Origin: Azospirillum lipoferum 4B
Lineage (GTDB): Bacteria > Pseudomonadota > Alphaproteobacteria > Azospirillales > Azospirillaceae
Assembly (NCBI RefSeq): GCF_000283655.1
Contig: NC_016622.1
Span: forward strand, 2,492,501 to 2,556,500
Direction of reading: 5' to 3'
Length of the DNA stretch: 64,000 nucleotides
In this document: positions 34,523 through 45,182 of the stretch, one piece after another
How positions within the stretch are numbered: position 1 is the first letter of the stretch
How the letters are laid out: each line of letters begins with the position of its first letter
The notes under the pieces: generated by a model
Databases searched by the model: none
Told to the model about the DNA's origin: nothing
The model's input: only the letters and a program-made list of their open reading frames with translations
Translations under genes and position numbers: made by a program

Positions 34523-36076
34523 ATGAAGGTCGGCATCGACATGGGGGCGACGAACGCGGGCAGCGCCGCGACGCTCGACCTGGAGGAGCTGCTGGCGACC
34601 CGTCTGCTGGTGCAGGGCAATTCCGGCTCCGGCAAGTCGCACCTGCTGCGCCGGCTGATCGAACAAAGCGCCCAATGGGTGCAGCAGGCGGTGATCGACC
34701 CGGAGGGCGACTTCGTCACCCTGGCCGAACGTTTCGGCCATGTGGTGGTGGAAGCCGACGAACACAGCGAGGCCGCCCTGCAATCGGTGGCCGCCCGCGT
34801 GCGCCAGCACCGGGTTTCCGTCGTCCTGAATCTGGAAGGGCTGGACGCGGAAATGCAGATGCGCCACGCCGCCGCCTTCCTGGGCGGGCTGTTCGATGCC
34901 GACCGCGATTTCTGGTATCCGATGCTGGTGGTGGTGGACGAGGCGCAGTTGTTCGCCCCCTCCGCCGCCGGCGAGGTGTCCGACGAGGCGCGCAAGGTCT
35001 CGCTCGGCGCCATGACCAACCTGATGTGCCGCGGGCGCAAGCGCGGGCTGGCCGGGGTGATCGCCACCCAGCGTCTGGCGAAGCTGGCGAAGAATGTCGC
35101 GGCCGAGGCGTCCAACTTCCTGATGGGCCGCACCTTCCTCGACATCGACATGGCGCGCGCCGCCGACCTGTTGGGCATGGAGCGCCGGCAGGCGGAGATG
35201 TTCCGCGACCTTGAGCGCGGGCATTTCATCGCGCTCGGCCCCGCACTCTCGCGCCGGCCGCTGCCGCTGCGCATCGGCGCGGTGGAGACCCAAGGCCGCA
35301 CCGGCAGTCCGAAGCTGATGCCGCCGCCCGCCACCCCGGTGGAGGATGCCCGCGACCTGATCTTCACCACAACCGAGCCGGAACCGCCGCGCTATGTGCG
35401 CCGCCCCTCGACCTCGGCCAGCGCCGACCTGATGGCGCAGCTGGCGCGCGGCCGCCCCGCCGCCCCGCCGCCGTCCCTCGGCGAAACCGAGGCCGAACAG
35501 CCCGCCCTGCTGCCGTTGGAGCCGGTGGAAACCCCCGAACAGGCCGCCGAGCGTGAGGCCCAGTACGAGGCGGTGCTGGCCGAGGTGCTGGCCGACCCGG
35601 AGGCGCCCTACCGCTCGCTGGCGGTACTGTACCAGGATTTCCTGGTGCGTTGCCGGGGCCGCGGGGTGGATGGCGACCGGCTGGCCCTTCCCGCCTTCCG
35701 CCGCCGTCTGGCCACCGCCCGCGCCGGGGCCGGCAGCGGCGACGATCCCGCCTGGCAGCGCGCGACGGAGGTCGCCGCCACCCTGGCGGAGGACATCCAA
35801 CCTGTCTTCCTGCTGTTGGCCCGCGCCGCCCTGGACCATGCACCCTGCCCGTCGGACGCCGACGTGGCGCGGGCCTGCGGCAGCCGGTCGAAGGGGCGCG
35901 GACGCCGCCTGCTGACCTACATGGAACAGCGCGGCTTCATCGCCAGCCGCAGCGGCCTGGGCAACACCCGCGCCATCAGCCTGCCGGCGCTGGGCTGGGA
36001 AACCGCGCTGGGCGACCCCAATGCAGACGAAACGGCCGATGCCGCCGACGAGGGCGGACTGTTCGCGGCGGGGTGA
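34523..36076 (+). CDS. HerA-like (DUF87/FtsK-type) ATPase
   Basis: 517 aa, with AGGAGG before the ATG. Walker A GNSGSGKS at residues 32-39, then IDPEGDF, VVVDEAQLFAP as Walker B and GVIATQRLAKL as sensor-like motif. These belong to the HerA/FtsK superfamily ATPase, which pumps DNA in rings. Residues 260-370 are a linker rich in Pro and Glu. The C-terminal 120 residues (from about ATLAEDIQPVFLLL) carry a winged-helix-like segment (PSDADVARACGSRSKGRGRR). HerA usually works with NurA or, in defence systems, with a nuclease or Sir2 partner; none is adjacent. Confidence 0.82.
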   Translation: MKVGIDMGATNAGSAATLDLEELLATRLLVQGNSGSGKSHLLRRLIEQSAQWVQQAVIDPEGDFVTLAERFGHVVVEADEHSEAALQSVAARVRQHRVSVVLNLEGLDAEMQMRHAAAFLGGLFDADRDFWYPMLVVVDEAQLFAPSAAGEVSDEARKVSLGAMTNLMCRGRKRGLAGVIATQRLAKLAKNVAAEASNFLMGRTFLDIDMARAADLLGMERRQAEMFRDLERGHFIALGPALSRRPLPLRIGAVETQGRTGSPKLMPPPATPVEDARDLIFTTTEPEPPRYVRRPSTSASADLMAQLARGRPAAPPPSLGETEAEQPALLPLEPVETPEQAAEREAQYEAVLAEVLADPEAPYRSLAVLYQDFLVRCRGRGVDGDRLALPAFRRRLATARAGAGSGDDPAWQRATEVAATLAEDIQPVFLLLARAALDHAPCPSDADVARACGSRSKGRGRRLLTYMEQRGFIASRSGLGNTRAISLPALGWETALGDPNADETADAADEGGLFAAG

Positions 36077-36080
36077 GCCG

Positions 36081-36602
36081 TCAGCTCCCCGCGGATGGTG
36101 CGCTCACCGGTTTGCCGGTCTGACCCCAGCTGGTGACGAAGTCGTTGACGCCGGGCACCGCCATCATGTGGGAGTCCTTGACGTAGACGAAGCGCTTCGG
36201 CCCGAAGACGTATTCGGTCAGCGTGATGCCGGCGGTGCGGCAGCGCTGGTATTCGGCCGCACCGATCGGCCGGTCGGAGGCCACCATGTCGGGATGGTCC
36301 AGCCCGACCCCGCCGCAGAAGGCACGAAAGCCGGCGGCGGTGCCGCGGGCATCCAGGCGCGGCCTGGTGTCGGGGCCGCCGTCATATTTGGCCGCCGCCT
36401 GATCGATGGCGCCGCGCAGGGCCGGGCTGCCGACGATCCAGATGCCGCGGGCCTCGGGCGGCGGCTTGGGCACTGCCGGCGGCGGAAGCGCGGCGGTCTG
36501 TTGCGGCGGCGGCATCTGGCCCGGCATCTGGCAGCCGGCGAGCAACGCCGCAGCGGCAAATGCGAGGGCCAAACTGCGGGCCGGCGCGGAATAACGGGTC
36601 AT
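36081..36602 (-). CDS. lipoprotein with truncated PstS-like domain
   Basis: 173 aa. It has a lipobox LLAGC with Cys24, then a Pro-rich linker. Residues 55-165 resemble the N-terminal lobe of phosphate-binding proteins (IWIVGSPALRGAIDQAAAKY, then DARGTAAGFRAFCGGVGLDH and PDMVASDRPIGAAEYQRC), including the GTxxGFxxFC.GVG signature. The second lobe of PstS is missing, so it is not a full transporter binding protein. It could be a phosphate sensor or a degraded copy. It is convergent with the HerA-like gene. Confidence 0.6.
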   Translation of the reverse strand: MTRYSAPARSLALAFAAAALLAGCQMPGQMPPPQQTAALPPPAVPKPPPEARGIWIVGSPALRGAIDQAAAKYDGGPDTRPRLDARGTAAGFRAFCGGVGLDHPDMVASDRPIGAAEYQRCRTAGITLTEYVFGPKRFVYVKDSHMMAVPGVNDFVTSWGQTGKPVSAPSAGS

Positions 36603-36795
36603 CGGACGTCTCTCTCCTCAGGATCGTCAGGCATCCGGGCGGCGTGGCCCGGAGGGCTGACAATGAGAACGCCCCCGCCCCGCTTCAACGGCCCGGACGC
36701 CGCTTGTCCCACAAGCTGCCCCGATGCGCCGCTCGCCATCCATGAGCAATTACGATAGGATGAGCCTCACCCATGACCATCCGGAATATATCCTC

Positions 36796-37689
36796 ATGTC
36801 CCTGACCGACCTGGAAATCGACGCGCTGCGCGCCTTCGTCACCGTGGCGGAGGCCGGCGGCTTCACCGCGGCGGCCGAACGGCTGGGCCGGACGCAGTCG
36901 GCGATCAGCGTCAAGATCAAGAAGCTGGAGGATACCCTGGGCCGCCGGGTGTTCGAGCGCACCAGCCGGTCGCTGGCGCTGACCCATGACGGCGAATTGC
37001 TGATGGGCTATGCCCGCCGCCTGCTGGACCTGAACGACGAGACAGTGCGCCGCTTCGCCGAACCGGCGGCGGAGGGCGAATTGCGGCTGGGCGTGGCCGA
37101 ATATTTCCTGTCCGACCATCTGCCCCATGTGCTGCGCCGCTTCGCCAAGCTGCACCCGCGCCTGCACATCGACGTGCGGGTGGGCCTGTGCGGTGAATTG
37201 GTCTCGGCACTGGATTCGGGTGAGCTGGACCTCGTCATCTCCCGCCGCGATGCGGGCGACAACCGGGGACGCGGCATCTGGACCGAACCGATGCGCTGGG
37301 TCGCAGCCCCCGGGTTGGAGATCCCGGCCGACGGCCCCCTGCCCTTCTGCGCCCTGCCGGCACCTTGCGTCTTCCGCAACCGAGGGCTGGCGGCGCTGGG
37401 CGAGGCCGGGCGCCCCTGGCGGGTGGTCTACACCAGCGGCAGCGTCATGGGGGTTCAGGCCGCCGTCCGCGCCGGGCTAGGCGTCGCGGTGCTGAGCGAA
37501 TCCTCCATACCGGAGGGCGTGCGCCGGCTGGGGGTGGAGGACGGCCTGCCCGAACTGGGCAATGTCGAGATGGCGATCTTCGGCGAGACGCCGCGCAACC
37601 GCCGCCTCGCCGAACCGCTGGTCGGCTTCATCCTGGACAGCCTGTCGACCATGTACCCGGCCCGCCCGCCGCTTGCCCTGGCGGGTTGA
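36796..37689 (+). CDS. LysR family transcriptional regulator
   Basis: 297 aa from ATG 36796 (upstream in-frame Met codons are possible). N-terminal HTH: ALRAFVTVAEAGGFTAAAER then LGRTQSAISVKIKKLEDTLG, a classic LysR domain. The C-terminal effector domain has LRLGVAEYFLSDHLPHVLRR and FHID-like HIDVRVGLCGELV. No ligand can be inferred. It ends 21 bp from a convergent alcohol-dehydrogenase-like gene, so that gene is not an obvious divergent target. Confidence 0.9.
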   Translation: MSLTDLEIDALRAFVTVAEAGGFTAAAERLGRTQSAISVKIKKLEDTLGRRVFERTSRSLALTHDGELLMGYARRLLDLNDETVRRFAEPAAEGELRLGVAEYFLSDHLPHVLRRFAKLHPRLHIDVRVGLCGELVSALDSGELDLVISRRDAGDNRGRGIWTEPMRWVAAPGLEIPADGPLPFCALPAPCVFRNRGLAALGEAGRPWRVVYTSGSVMGVQAAVRAGLGVAVLSESSIPEGVRRLGVEDGLPELGNVEMAIFGETPRNRRLAEPLVGFILDSLSTMYPARPPLALAG

Positions 37690-37710
37690 ACGGCGGGGCG
37701 AGCCGGCCGG

Positions 37711-38721
37711 TCAGAAGCCTTCCAGCACCAGTTTGCCGCGGGCCTTGCCCGATTCGATCAGGGCATGGGCCTTGCGCAGGGTGGCGGCGTCGATGCGGCC
37801 CAGCGTTCCCGTCAGCGTGGTGCGCAGGGTGCCGGCATCGACCAGACGTGACACCTCGCTCAGCAGCTCATGCTGGGCGACCATATCGTCAGTCTGGAAC
37901 AGCGGGCGGGTGAACATCAGCTCCCAATGGAGCGAGACGCTCTTGCGCTTCAGCAGGCGGACGTCGATGGGCTCGGGGTCGTCGATCAGGCCGATGCAGC
38001 CCTGCGGCGCCACCAGCTCCACCAGATCCTGGAAATGGCGGTCGGTCGCGGTGGTGGAGAAGATGTATTCGACGCCGGACAGCCCCAGCGCCTTCACCTG
38101 CTCCGCCATCGGCCGGCTGTGGTCGATCACGTCATGGGCGCCCAACTCGCGCACCCAGTCGGCGGTCTCCTGACGCGACGCGGTGGCCAGCACGCGGACC
38201 TTGGTCAACCGGCGGGCCAGCTGGATGGCGATGGAACCGACACCGCCGGCCCCGCCGACGATCAGCAGCGATTTTCCTTCTCCGCCGTCGCGCGGCAGGC
38301 CCAGCCGGTGGAACAGCATCTCCCACGCCGTGATGGCGGTCAGCGGCAGGGCGGCGGCTTCCGCGACGCTCAGGCTGGCCGGGCGGGCGCCGACGATGCA
38401 CTCGTCGACCAGATGGAATTCCGCATTGGTGCCGGGGCGGTCGATGGCGCCCGCATAGAAGACAGCATCGCCGGGACGGAACAGGGTGACATCCGGCCCG
38501 ACCGCCTCGACCACACCGGCGGCGTCGAAGCCCAGGATGCGCAGATCACCATCGGCGGGAGCGGCGTTGCGGCGCAGCTTGGTGTCGACGGGATTGACGG
38601 AAACCGCCTCCACCCGGACCAGCAGGTCGCGGCCGGTTGGGGTCGGACGGTCGATCTCGACGTCGATCAGCGCGTCGGCGTCGGTGACGGGCAGGCACTT
38701 GCGGTAACCGATGGCTTTCAT
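37711..38721 (-). CDS. zinc-type alcohol dehydrogenase-like (quinone reductase-like) enzyme
   Basis: 336 aa from ATG 38721 with AAGGCGAGG upstream. MDR fold: substrate domain first (MKAIGYRKCLPVTDADALID, LVRVEAVSVNPVDTKLR), then the NADPH-binding Rossmann fold with VGGAGGVGSIAIQLARRL. The typical zinc ligands are absent, so it is the zinc-free quinone-reductase-like branch (ZADH family). It probably reduces a quinone or an enone. Convergent with the LysR gene. Confidence 0.85.
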   Translation of the reverse strand: MKAIGYRKCLPVTDADALIDVEIDRPTPTGRDLLVRVEAVSVNPVDTKLRRNAAPADGDLRILGFDAAGVVEAVGPDVTLFRPGDAVFYAGAIDRPGTNAEFHLVDECIVGARPASLSVAEAAALPLTAITAWEMLFHRLGLPRDGGEGKSLLIVGGAGGVGSIAIQLARRLTKVRVLATASRQETADWVRELGAHDVIDHSRPMAEQVKALGLSGVEYIFSTTATDRHFQDLVELVAPQGCIGLIDDPEPIDVRLLKRKSVSLHWELMFTRPLFQTDDMVAQHELLSEVSRLVDAGTLRTTLTGTLGRIDAATLRKAHALIESGKARGKLVLEGF

Positions 38722-38891
38722 GATGGCCTCGCCTTCTGGGATGGAGAAGAAGTCGAAGCGCAGGATGGCCGCGTCCACAGCATATGTTAAATTCATAGTT
38801 CTTGTTTCATCCATCCCGATCCGCGATCGATGCCGCCATCGAGCATGGAAACGCCCCGGCGGCCCGCAAGGCCGGCGCCGCTGACGGACAC

Positions 38892-40043
38892 TCAGCCGGC
38901 GGAAGGGGAAACGCGGTCGGCGCGGTTTCGCAGGATCAGGATGGTGTGGTCGTCGTCGCGCACGACACCGTCGCGCAGCAGGACGAGGGCCGCCAGGGTG
39001 GGATCGACCTTGTGCAGGTCACGGTGGATGAACAGGGCCGGCAACCGGGCGCAGCCGCTGGTGTAGAGGACCACATGATCGCCCGGCCCCCACAGCAGGT
39101 GGACCGATGCCGGAGCCAGCGGATTGAAGCCAACCATCGCCCAGCGGGCACCGAGAGCCAGGATCTCCTGCGGACGCACCATCGCGCCGGCCAGGGTGCC
39201 GAGCGCCGTGTAATCGACCGCCTTGCCGTCGAACCGCAGGATCGCCAGGGCGGACCGGCCGATCTGCTTCAGGACCGGATCGTGGGACAGCCCCAACTCG
39301 GGCCGAGCCCTCAGATCGCGCCGGATGGCGTTGACCACCACGGGAGCGGGCAGGTCGGGCACCGTCGCGGCGACCACCGTCTCGACCTGCGCGATCACCT
39401 CCGGCGTCATTCTGGTGATCGGCCCGGACCGCGCGTCCTCACCGCCACCACCGCCCGCCTGATCCGCCGCCTGATCATCCGGCTCGGTTTCGCCGTCGAT
39501 CATCAGCGCGATTCCGCAGGGACCGTCCGGTCCGCGGGCAGGAGAGCAGCGGACGAACCAATGGTCGATGAAGGGCTCGCGCCGGACGGCTGCGCCATCC
39601 TGCCGTTCGACCATCACCGATCCGGCCTCCGCCATCGCGTCGGCAGACGGAGAATCATCGGCACCGGGGCGCAGCACGCGGACCAGCAGCGCCGACCCGA
39701 TGCCCGGCGTGGCATGGATGTGGAAACGGTCGGCCAACCGCCGCGCAGCCTCCAGATCGCCGCCGAGCCCCAGGGCAACGTCCGGCGGCAGTTCGGTCGT
39801 TGCAGGATCGCGGTCGTACGCCAGGCACTCGACGCCGGCTCCTGACCGCATACGGGCGATCAGCAGCGTCCCATCGGGACGGCCCAGCGCATATCCGGAC
39901 AGCGCCGCCACAAGGCTGTCCAACCGGGCGGCCTCTTCGGCAGCCAGCACGCCATCGGCCCGCTCCGCCGCGATCCGTCGCGCCGTGGCGATATCGTCGG
40001 GCGACGCCACGGAAATGCGACGGTGACCATGGTCGGGGAACAT
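38892..40043 (-). CDS. RsbT/RsbX-like fusion (GHKL-like plus PP2C-like), degenerate
   Basis: 383 aa. Residues about 1-130 resemble an anti-sigma-type GHKL domain (ARRIAAERADGVLAAEEAAR), but the usual N box is weak. Residues about 210-380 resemble a SpoIIE/RsbX PP2C phosphatase: ALAILRFDGKAVDYTALGTL, GFNPLAPASVHLLWGPGDHV, then VVRDDDHTILILRN. The conserved ..YSDG.. becomes YTSGC, so one metal ligand is missing. RsbT/RsbX-like fusions take part in partner-switch stress signalling. A FixJ-like regulator gene lies 156 bp upstream in the same direction. Function is inferred; the enzyme may be inactive. Confidence 0.6.
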   Translation of the reverse strand: MFPDHGHRRISVASPDDIATARRIAAERADGVLAAEEAARLDSLVAALSGYALGRPDGTLLIARMRSGAGVECLAYDRDPATTELPPDVALGLGGDLEAARRLADRFHIHATPGIGSALLVRVLRPGADDSPSADAMAEAGSVMVERQDGAAVRREPFIDHWFVRCSPARGPDGPCGIALMIDGETEPDDQAADQAGGGGGEDARSGPITRMTPEVIAQVETVVAATVPDLPAPVVVNAIRRDLRARPELGLSHDPVLKQIGRSALAILRFDGKAVDYTALGTLAGAMVRPQEILALGARWAMVGFNPLAPASVHLLWGPGDHVVLYTSGCARLPALFIHRDLHKVDPTLAALVLLRDGVVRDDDHTILILRNRADRVSPSAG

Positions 40044-40199
40044 CGGACCGCTCCTGTCGGCGTTCTGGTTGCTCTTCTCCAGAACTTTACAATCCTCTGC
40101 CCGCCGATCCCAACGAGAAGGACCGGGTCGGCACCGATTTTCGACGCTTCGGTCCCGGCGACGTCACTCCACCCCGGAAAGCCACTCCCGGATCGGCCG

Positions 40200-40904
40200 T
40201 CAGGACGCGATAGCTTCCATCATCGCCGGCTGGCGGATGGGCAGCGCACGCGGCAGGTCGCGGCTGCGCAGCATCTCCGCCGCTTCCCACAAGCGGCCCA
40301 GCCCGACGATGGACCGGCAGCCGGTCTTCTCCATGATGCGGGCGCGGTGGACCTCCACCGTCTTGATGCTGATGCCCAACTCCCAGGCGATGGTCTTGCT
40401 CTGCTTGCCTTCTACGATCAGTTCCAGCACCTCCGACTCGCGGCGGCTCAGCAGGGTGAGGCGGCGGACGGCGTCGCGGCTGCGGTCACGCTGCTCGGCA
40501 TGGGGGGTGCCGGACGCAAGGCAGGCGCGCAGCCGATCCAGGAAGGCCGGGACGGCGAAGGGCCGGGCGATGCAGTCGGACGCCCCGGCCTTCATCGCGG
40601 CCACGGCGGCGTCGACGTCGCCCTGTTCGGTGACGACCAGAACCGGCAGGTCATGGCCATGCAGCGAGGCCTCGGCCATGAACTCGATGGCGGTCATGTC
40701 CGGCAGGTCGCTGCGCACGACGATGCAGGAGGAGGCGGTGCCCAGCACGGCCAGCGCGTCGGCGCCGGTGCTGTGGACGCGGCAGGCGATGCCGACGGCC
40801 CCCAGTGCCCGCGAGAGCGTGCTGCGCGACAGCAGGTCGCCGTCGACGATGTGGATGAGGCAGGCGGTATTGACGGAAACCGGCACAGGCATTTGCAGGG
40901 GCAT
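40200..40904 (-). CDS. FixJ/NarL-type response regulator with degenerate receiver
   Basis: 234 aa from ATG 40904. Receiver domain to about residue 140: LIHIVDGDLLSRSTLSRALG, then CIVVRSDLPDMTAIEFM, where the phosphoacceptor Asp is replaced by Arg (VVRSD aligned with VLxD). The beta5 Lys is replaced by Arg (IARPF). The C-terminal LuxR HTH is intact: LSRRESEVLELIVEGKQSKT then IAWELGISIKTVEVHRARIM. The regulator probably binds DNA without phosphorylation or responds to another signal. It lies upstream of the RsbT/RsbX-like gene. A sensor kinase is not adjacent. Confidence 0.82.
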   Translation of the reverse strand: MPLQMPVPVSVNTACLIHIVDGDLLSRSTLSRALGAVGIACRVHSTGADALAVLGTASSCIVVRSDLPDMTAIEFMAEASLHGHDLPVLVVTEQGDVDAAVAAMKAGASDCIARPFAVPAFLDRLRACLASGTPHAEQRDRSRDAVRRLTLLSRRESEVLELIVEGKQSKTIAWELGISIKTVEVHRARIMEKTGCRSIVGLGRLWEAAEMLRSRDLPRALPIRQPAMMEAIAS

Positions 40905-41301
40905 CTTGGGACCTCCACCACAGCGGACCGGCGGACAGCGCCGGCTCCTCATGGCGACCGATCCATCTGCGAACCGCCGCCATGACCTGCATTTTAGCGG
41001 TCATCCCTTATTGACCGCCGCTGGCGCGAAGGATAGCGGGTGTGTCTAAAAGGATATCGGGGATAGTATACGCGCGAACATCCACTCAATTCGTCCAATC
41101 GGCGCGCTATCCCACCACACACCGCAAAACCAATTGGCGAGCTTCAAGAATATCCTCAACACAATTCAGGCAATCCGAATAGTCGATTGAAGAAAACCGC
41201 CTGACCGACGCCGCCCTGCGAGCGATAATAACTCTCAAACAACATCACTTCAACATGGGATGAGGAAAGTTACCCTCCTCTGGAAATAATCCGGAAATCC
41301 G
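40905..41301. other. non-coding, comparatively AT-rich region
   Basis: About 400 bp between the FixJ-like start and the DMT transporter stop; 41040-41300 is visibly richer in A+T than the genes around it. I see no open reading frame, tRNA or repeat. It could carry the FixJ-like promoter on the minus strand and the 3' end of a transcript. Confidence 0.4.
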
Positions 41302-42219
41302 TCAGACGCGGCGGCGGGTCGCCAGGACGATGCCGGCGGCGATCAGGGCAATGCCGATCCCGTGATAGAGATGCGGCTGCTCGCCCAGGAACAGAATGGC
41401 CAGCAGGCTGCCGAAGACGGGCACCAGGTGGATGGCGAGGCCCGCCGTGTTGGGGCCGAGCAGTTCCACCGCCCGGTTGAAACAGAGATAGGCGGCGATG
41501 GACGGGAACAGCACGGTATAGCCGACCGCCAGCAGCGTGATGCCGCTCGCCTGCACCGGATGCCCGCTCAGGCTTTCCCAGATATAGAAGGGCAGCAATT
41601 CCACCGCACCGATGGCGAAGGTGACGACGATGAAGCTCAGGCCATGGATCGGCGGCCGGCGGCGCAGCAGCGTGGTGTAGGCGGCATAGATCACCACCGC
41701 CGCCAGCATCCAGACATCGCCCGCGTTCAACTCCAGCCCCAGCAGCGTCGCGGGATCGCCGTGGGAGATCAGCGTCATCGCGCCGACCAGCGACACGACG
41801 ATTCCCACCCCCTGCATCGCCCCGATCCGGTCGCGGAACAGGACGAGGCTCATCAGGACGATCATCACGGGCATCGACGACTGCAGCATCACGCAGTTCA
41901 GCGCGGTCGTCGTGTTCAGCGCGATGTATTGGAAGGTGTTGTAGATGCCGATGCCCAGCGTGCCCAGCAGCAGCACACTCTTCCACCGCGCCAGGATCGG
42001 CGTGATGTCGTGGCGCAGATGCGGCCAGGCGAAGGGCAGCACGATCAGCATGCCCAGGCACCAGCGCCAGAAGGCCAGCCCGATGGGCGGCACGGCCCCG
42101 GCGACCGCACGCCCCAGGACCGCGTTGCCTGCCCAGAACAGCGGCGGCAGCAGCATCAGCAGCCAGGCCTGATCGGCGAGACGGGATCCTTTGACGGGAG
42201 CGGTGCGGTCGGCTGGCAT
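41302..42219 (-). CDS. DMT family transporter (EamA)
   Basis: 305 aa with about ten hydrophobic segments in two EamA repeats (residues about 10-145 and 150-290). Typical segments are WLLMLLPPLFWAGNAVLGRA at the start and PSIAAYLCFNRAVELLGPNT, then GLAIHLVPVFGSLLAILFL, in the second repeat. EamA proteins export or import small metabolites, commonly amino acids or drugs; the substrate is unknown. The 113-aa gene upstream ends 14 bp before its start. Confidence 0.9.
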   Translation of the reverse strand: MPADRTAPVKGSRLADQAWLLMLLPPLFWAGNAVLGRAVAGAVPPIGLAFWRWCLGMLIVLPFAWPHLRHDITPILARWKSVLLLGTLGIGIYNTFQYIALNTTTALNCVMLQSSMPVMIVLMSLVLFRDRIGAMQGVGIVVSLVGAMTLISHGDPATLLGLELNAGDVWMLAAVVIYAAYTTLLRRRPPIHGLSFIVVTFAIGAVELLPFYIWESLSGHPVQASGITLLAVGYTVLFPSIAAYLCFNRAVELLGPNTAGLAIHLVPVFGSLLAILFLGEQPHLYHGIGIALIAAGIVLATRRRV

Positions 42220-42233
42220 CGCGCTGTCCGTCC

Positions 42234-42575
42234 TCAGCTGCGGCGGCGGGGCGAGGCGAAGACGCTGGATGCGGACAACGCGGCGCTGCGGTCGCCGCCG
42301 TCTTCGGCGCGGAAGACGCTGGGGCGCGATTCGCGGCGGGGGGGACGCGGCGCGTCCTCACGACCTTCGCGGCCCTCGCGGGGCGGCTTGGCAGGCTGGC
42401 GCAGTTCGGCGTCGAGTTCGGCGATGCGCTTGACCAGCGCTTCACGGATGGCGGGGGCCGCGTGGGCTTTCAGCGTCGCCAGCTGCTCCTTGAGCTGAAC
42501 CAGCTGGCGCTGCTTCTGCTCGCGGGTGCGCTTGATGGCGACGTTGTCGGAATGCTGGCCCTCGAAGGAGCGCAT
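42234..42575 (-). CDS. hypothetical basic coiled-coil protein, 113 aa
   Basis: Residues 1-60 form a helix with heptad-like pattern (REQKQRQLVQLKEQLATLKA, then IREALVKRIAELDAELRQ). The C-terminal half is Arg/Pro/Ser-rich and disordered. It could bind nucleic acid or serve as a scaffold, but no family is recognised. It precedes the DMT transporter by 14 bp, so the two may be co-transcribed. Confidence 0.55.
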   Translation of the reverse strand: MRSFEGQHSDNVAIKRTREQKQRQLVQLKEQLATLKAHAAPAIREALVKRIAELDAELRQPAKPPREGREGREDAPRPPRRESRPSVFRAEDGGDRSAALSASSVFASPRRRS

Positions 42576-42764
42576 GGAACAGGCCCTCGTTGAAAAATAC
42601 GGAAGTCAAAGGCCGGCACCCCGCGTTTGGGGGGCCGGCGAGAGGGGCGGATTATTGGGAGGCGCCCGCGCCAAAGCAAGGCGGACTTCGCCTTGACATT
42701 TCAGGATGGCGGGGGGTGGCTGCAACCTGCCCACGTACACCCGGAGTATCCCCGGCCCGAAAAG

Positions 42765-42793
42765 AAAAAGGACGCCCCCTTGCGGAGGCGCCC
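42765..42793 (-). terminator. rho-independent terminator of groESL
   Basis: On the minus strand a 10-bp stem (GGGCGCCTCC / GGGGGCGTCC, with two G-U pairs) closed by a GCAA tetraloop is followed by TTTTT. It lies 48 bp past the groEL stop. Confidence 0.8.
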
Positions 42794-42840
42794 CTTTCCG
42801 AACCGTGGAACGGTCGGCAGATAGACGGACTGCGGGCCGA

Positions 42841-44487
<1,647 letters not shown>

Positions 44488-44533
44488 TCAATTCCTTGTT
44501 ACTAGTAAATTTCGAAGGATACGGGCGGAGGAC

Positions 44534-44824
44534 TTAGGCCTCGATGACGCCCATGATGTCCGATTCCTTCATGATCAGGTAATCGACGCCTTCGATCTTC
44601 ACTTCCGTGCCCGACCACTTGCCGAACAGGATACGGTCGCCGGCCTTGACGTCCAGCGCCACGACCTTGCCGGCCTCGTCACGGGCGCCGGGGCCGACGG
44701 CGATGATCTCGCCTTCCTGCGGCTTTTCCTTGGCCGTGTCGGGGATGATGATCCCACCCTTGGTCTTGGTGTCGGACTCCAGACGCTTGACGACGACGCG
44801 GTCGTGCAGCGGGCGGAACTTCAT
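44534..44824 (-). CDS. groES: co-chaperonin GroES
   Basis: 96 aa from ATG 44824 with AAGGAGG upstream. Cap of the GroEL ring. It begins [20 protein letters not shown] and has [20 protein letters not shown], the mobile loop that binds GroEL, and ends [16 protein letters not shown]. First gene of groESL. Confidence 0.97.
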   Translation of the reverse strand: MKFRPLHDRVVVKRLESDTKTKGGIIIPDTAKEKPQEGEIIAVGPGARDEAGKVVALDVKAGDRILFGKWSGTEVKIEGVDYLIMKESDIMGVIEA

Positions 44825-44886
44825 GGAATGCCTCCTTGGATCAAGGCTTGGTTCTGACTGACGTGAATTGGCGCGGGCGGCGGCTG

Positions 44887-44913
44887 TTAGCACTCCCACC
44901 CGGCGAGTGCCAG
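44887..44913 (-). promoter_or_regulatory. CIRCE operator (HrcA) of groESL
   Basis: TTAGCACTC, 9 bases, then GAGTGCCAG matches the CIRCE consensus TTAGCACTC-N9-GAGTGCTAA in 16 of 18 positions. It lies 63 bp upstream of groES. A CTTGAAT (-35-like, rc of 44938-44944) sits further upstream and could be a heat-shock sigma-32 element. HrcA would repress at normal temperature. Confidence 0.85.
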
Positions 44914-45005
44914 ACAGCTAATCGAAGCAGTTTGGGGATTCAAGAGGCTCGTTTCGGAATTTGCCGCGAATGCCGGCAGCACTCACGGGTCAATGCTGCT
45001 AACAC

Positions 45006-45022
45006 ATTGATTAGAAATCAAT
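45006..45022. promoter_or_regulatory. 17-bp inverted repeat upstream of usg
   Basis: ATTGATTAGAAATCAAT is a perfect inverted repeat with 7-bp arms and a 3-base centre. Its arms (TTGAT/ATCAA) resemble an FNR box, but the spacing is five bases, not four. It lies 160 bp before usg and 182 bp before groES (minus strand). Confidence 0.4.
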
Positions 45023-45182
45023 TTCCGTGTTGCGGCTGAACTCGCGGCCGGGCAAGATTTCTTCAAAGGGTAACGCAAGCACCCGACCTTCCCGGTGCCG
45101 GCGCAGCGCCGCCGGGTTCGCATCGGAGGAACCGGACACCGCACAGCCCCGACCGATCAGCCGACCGCATGGGAGACCGCGC

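Noticed and set aside
34523-36076. HerA-like ATPase as part of a known antiphage operon
   Set aside because: No nuclease, Sir2 or DUF4297 partner is adjacent, so a defence call is not supported.
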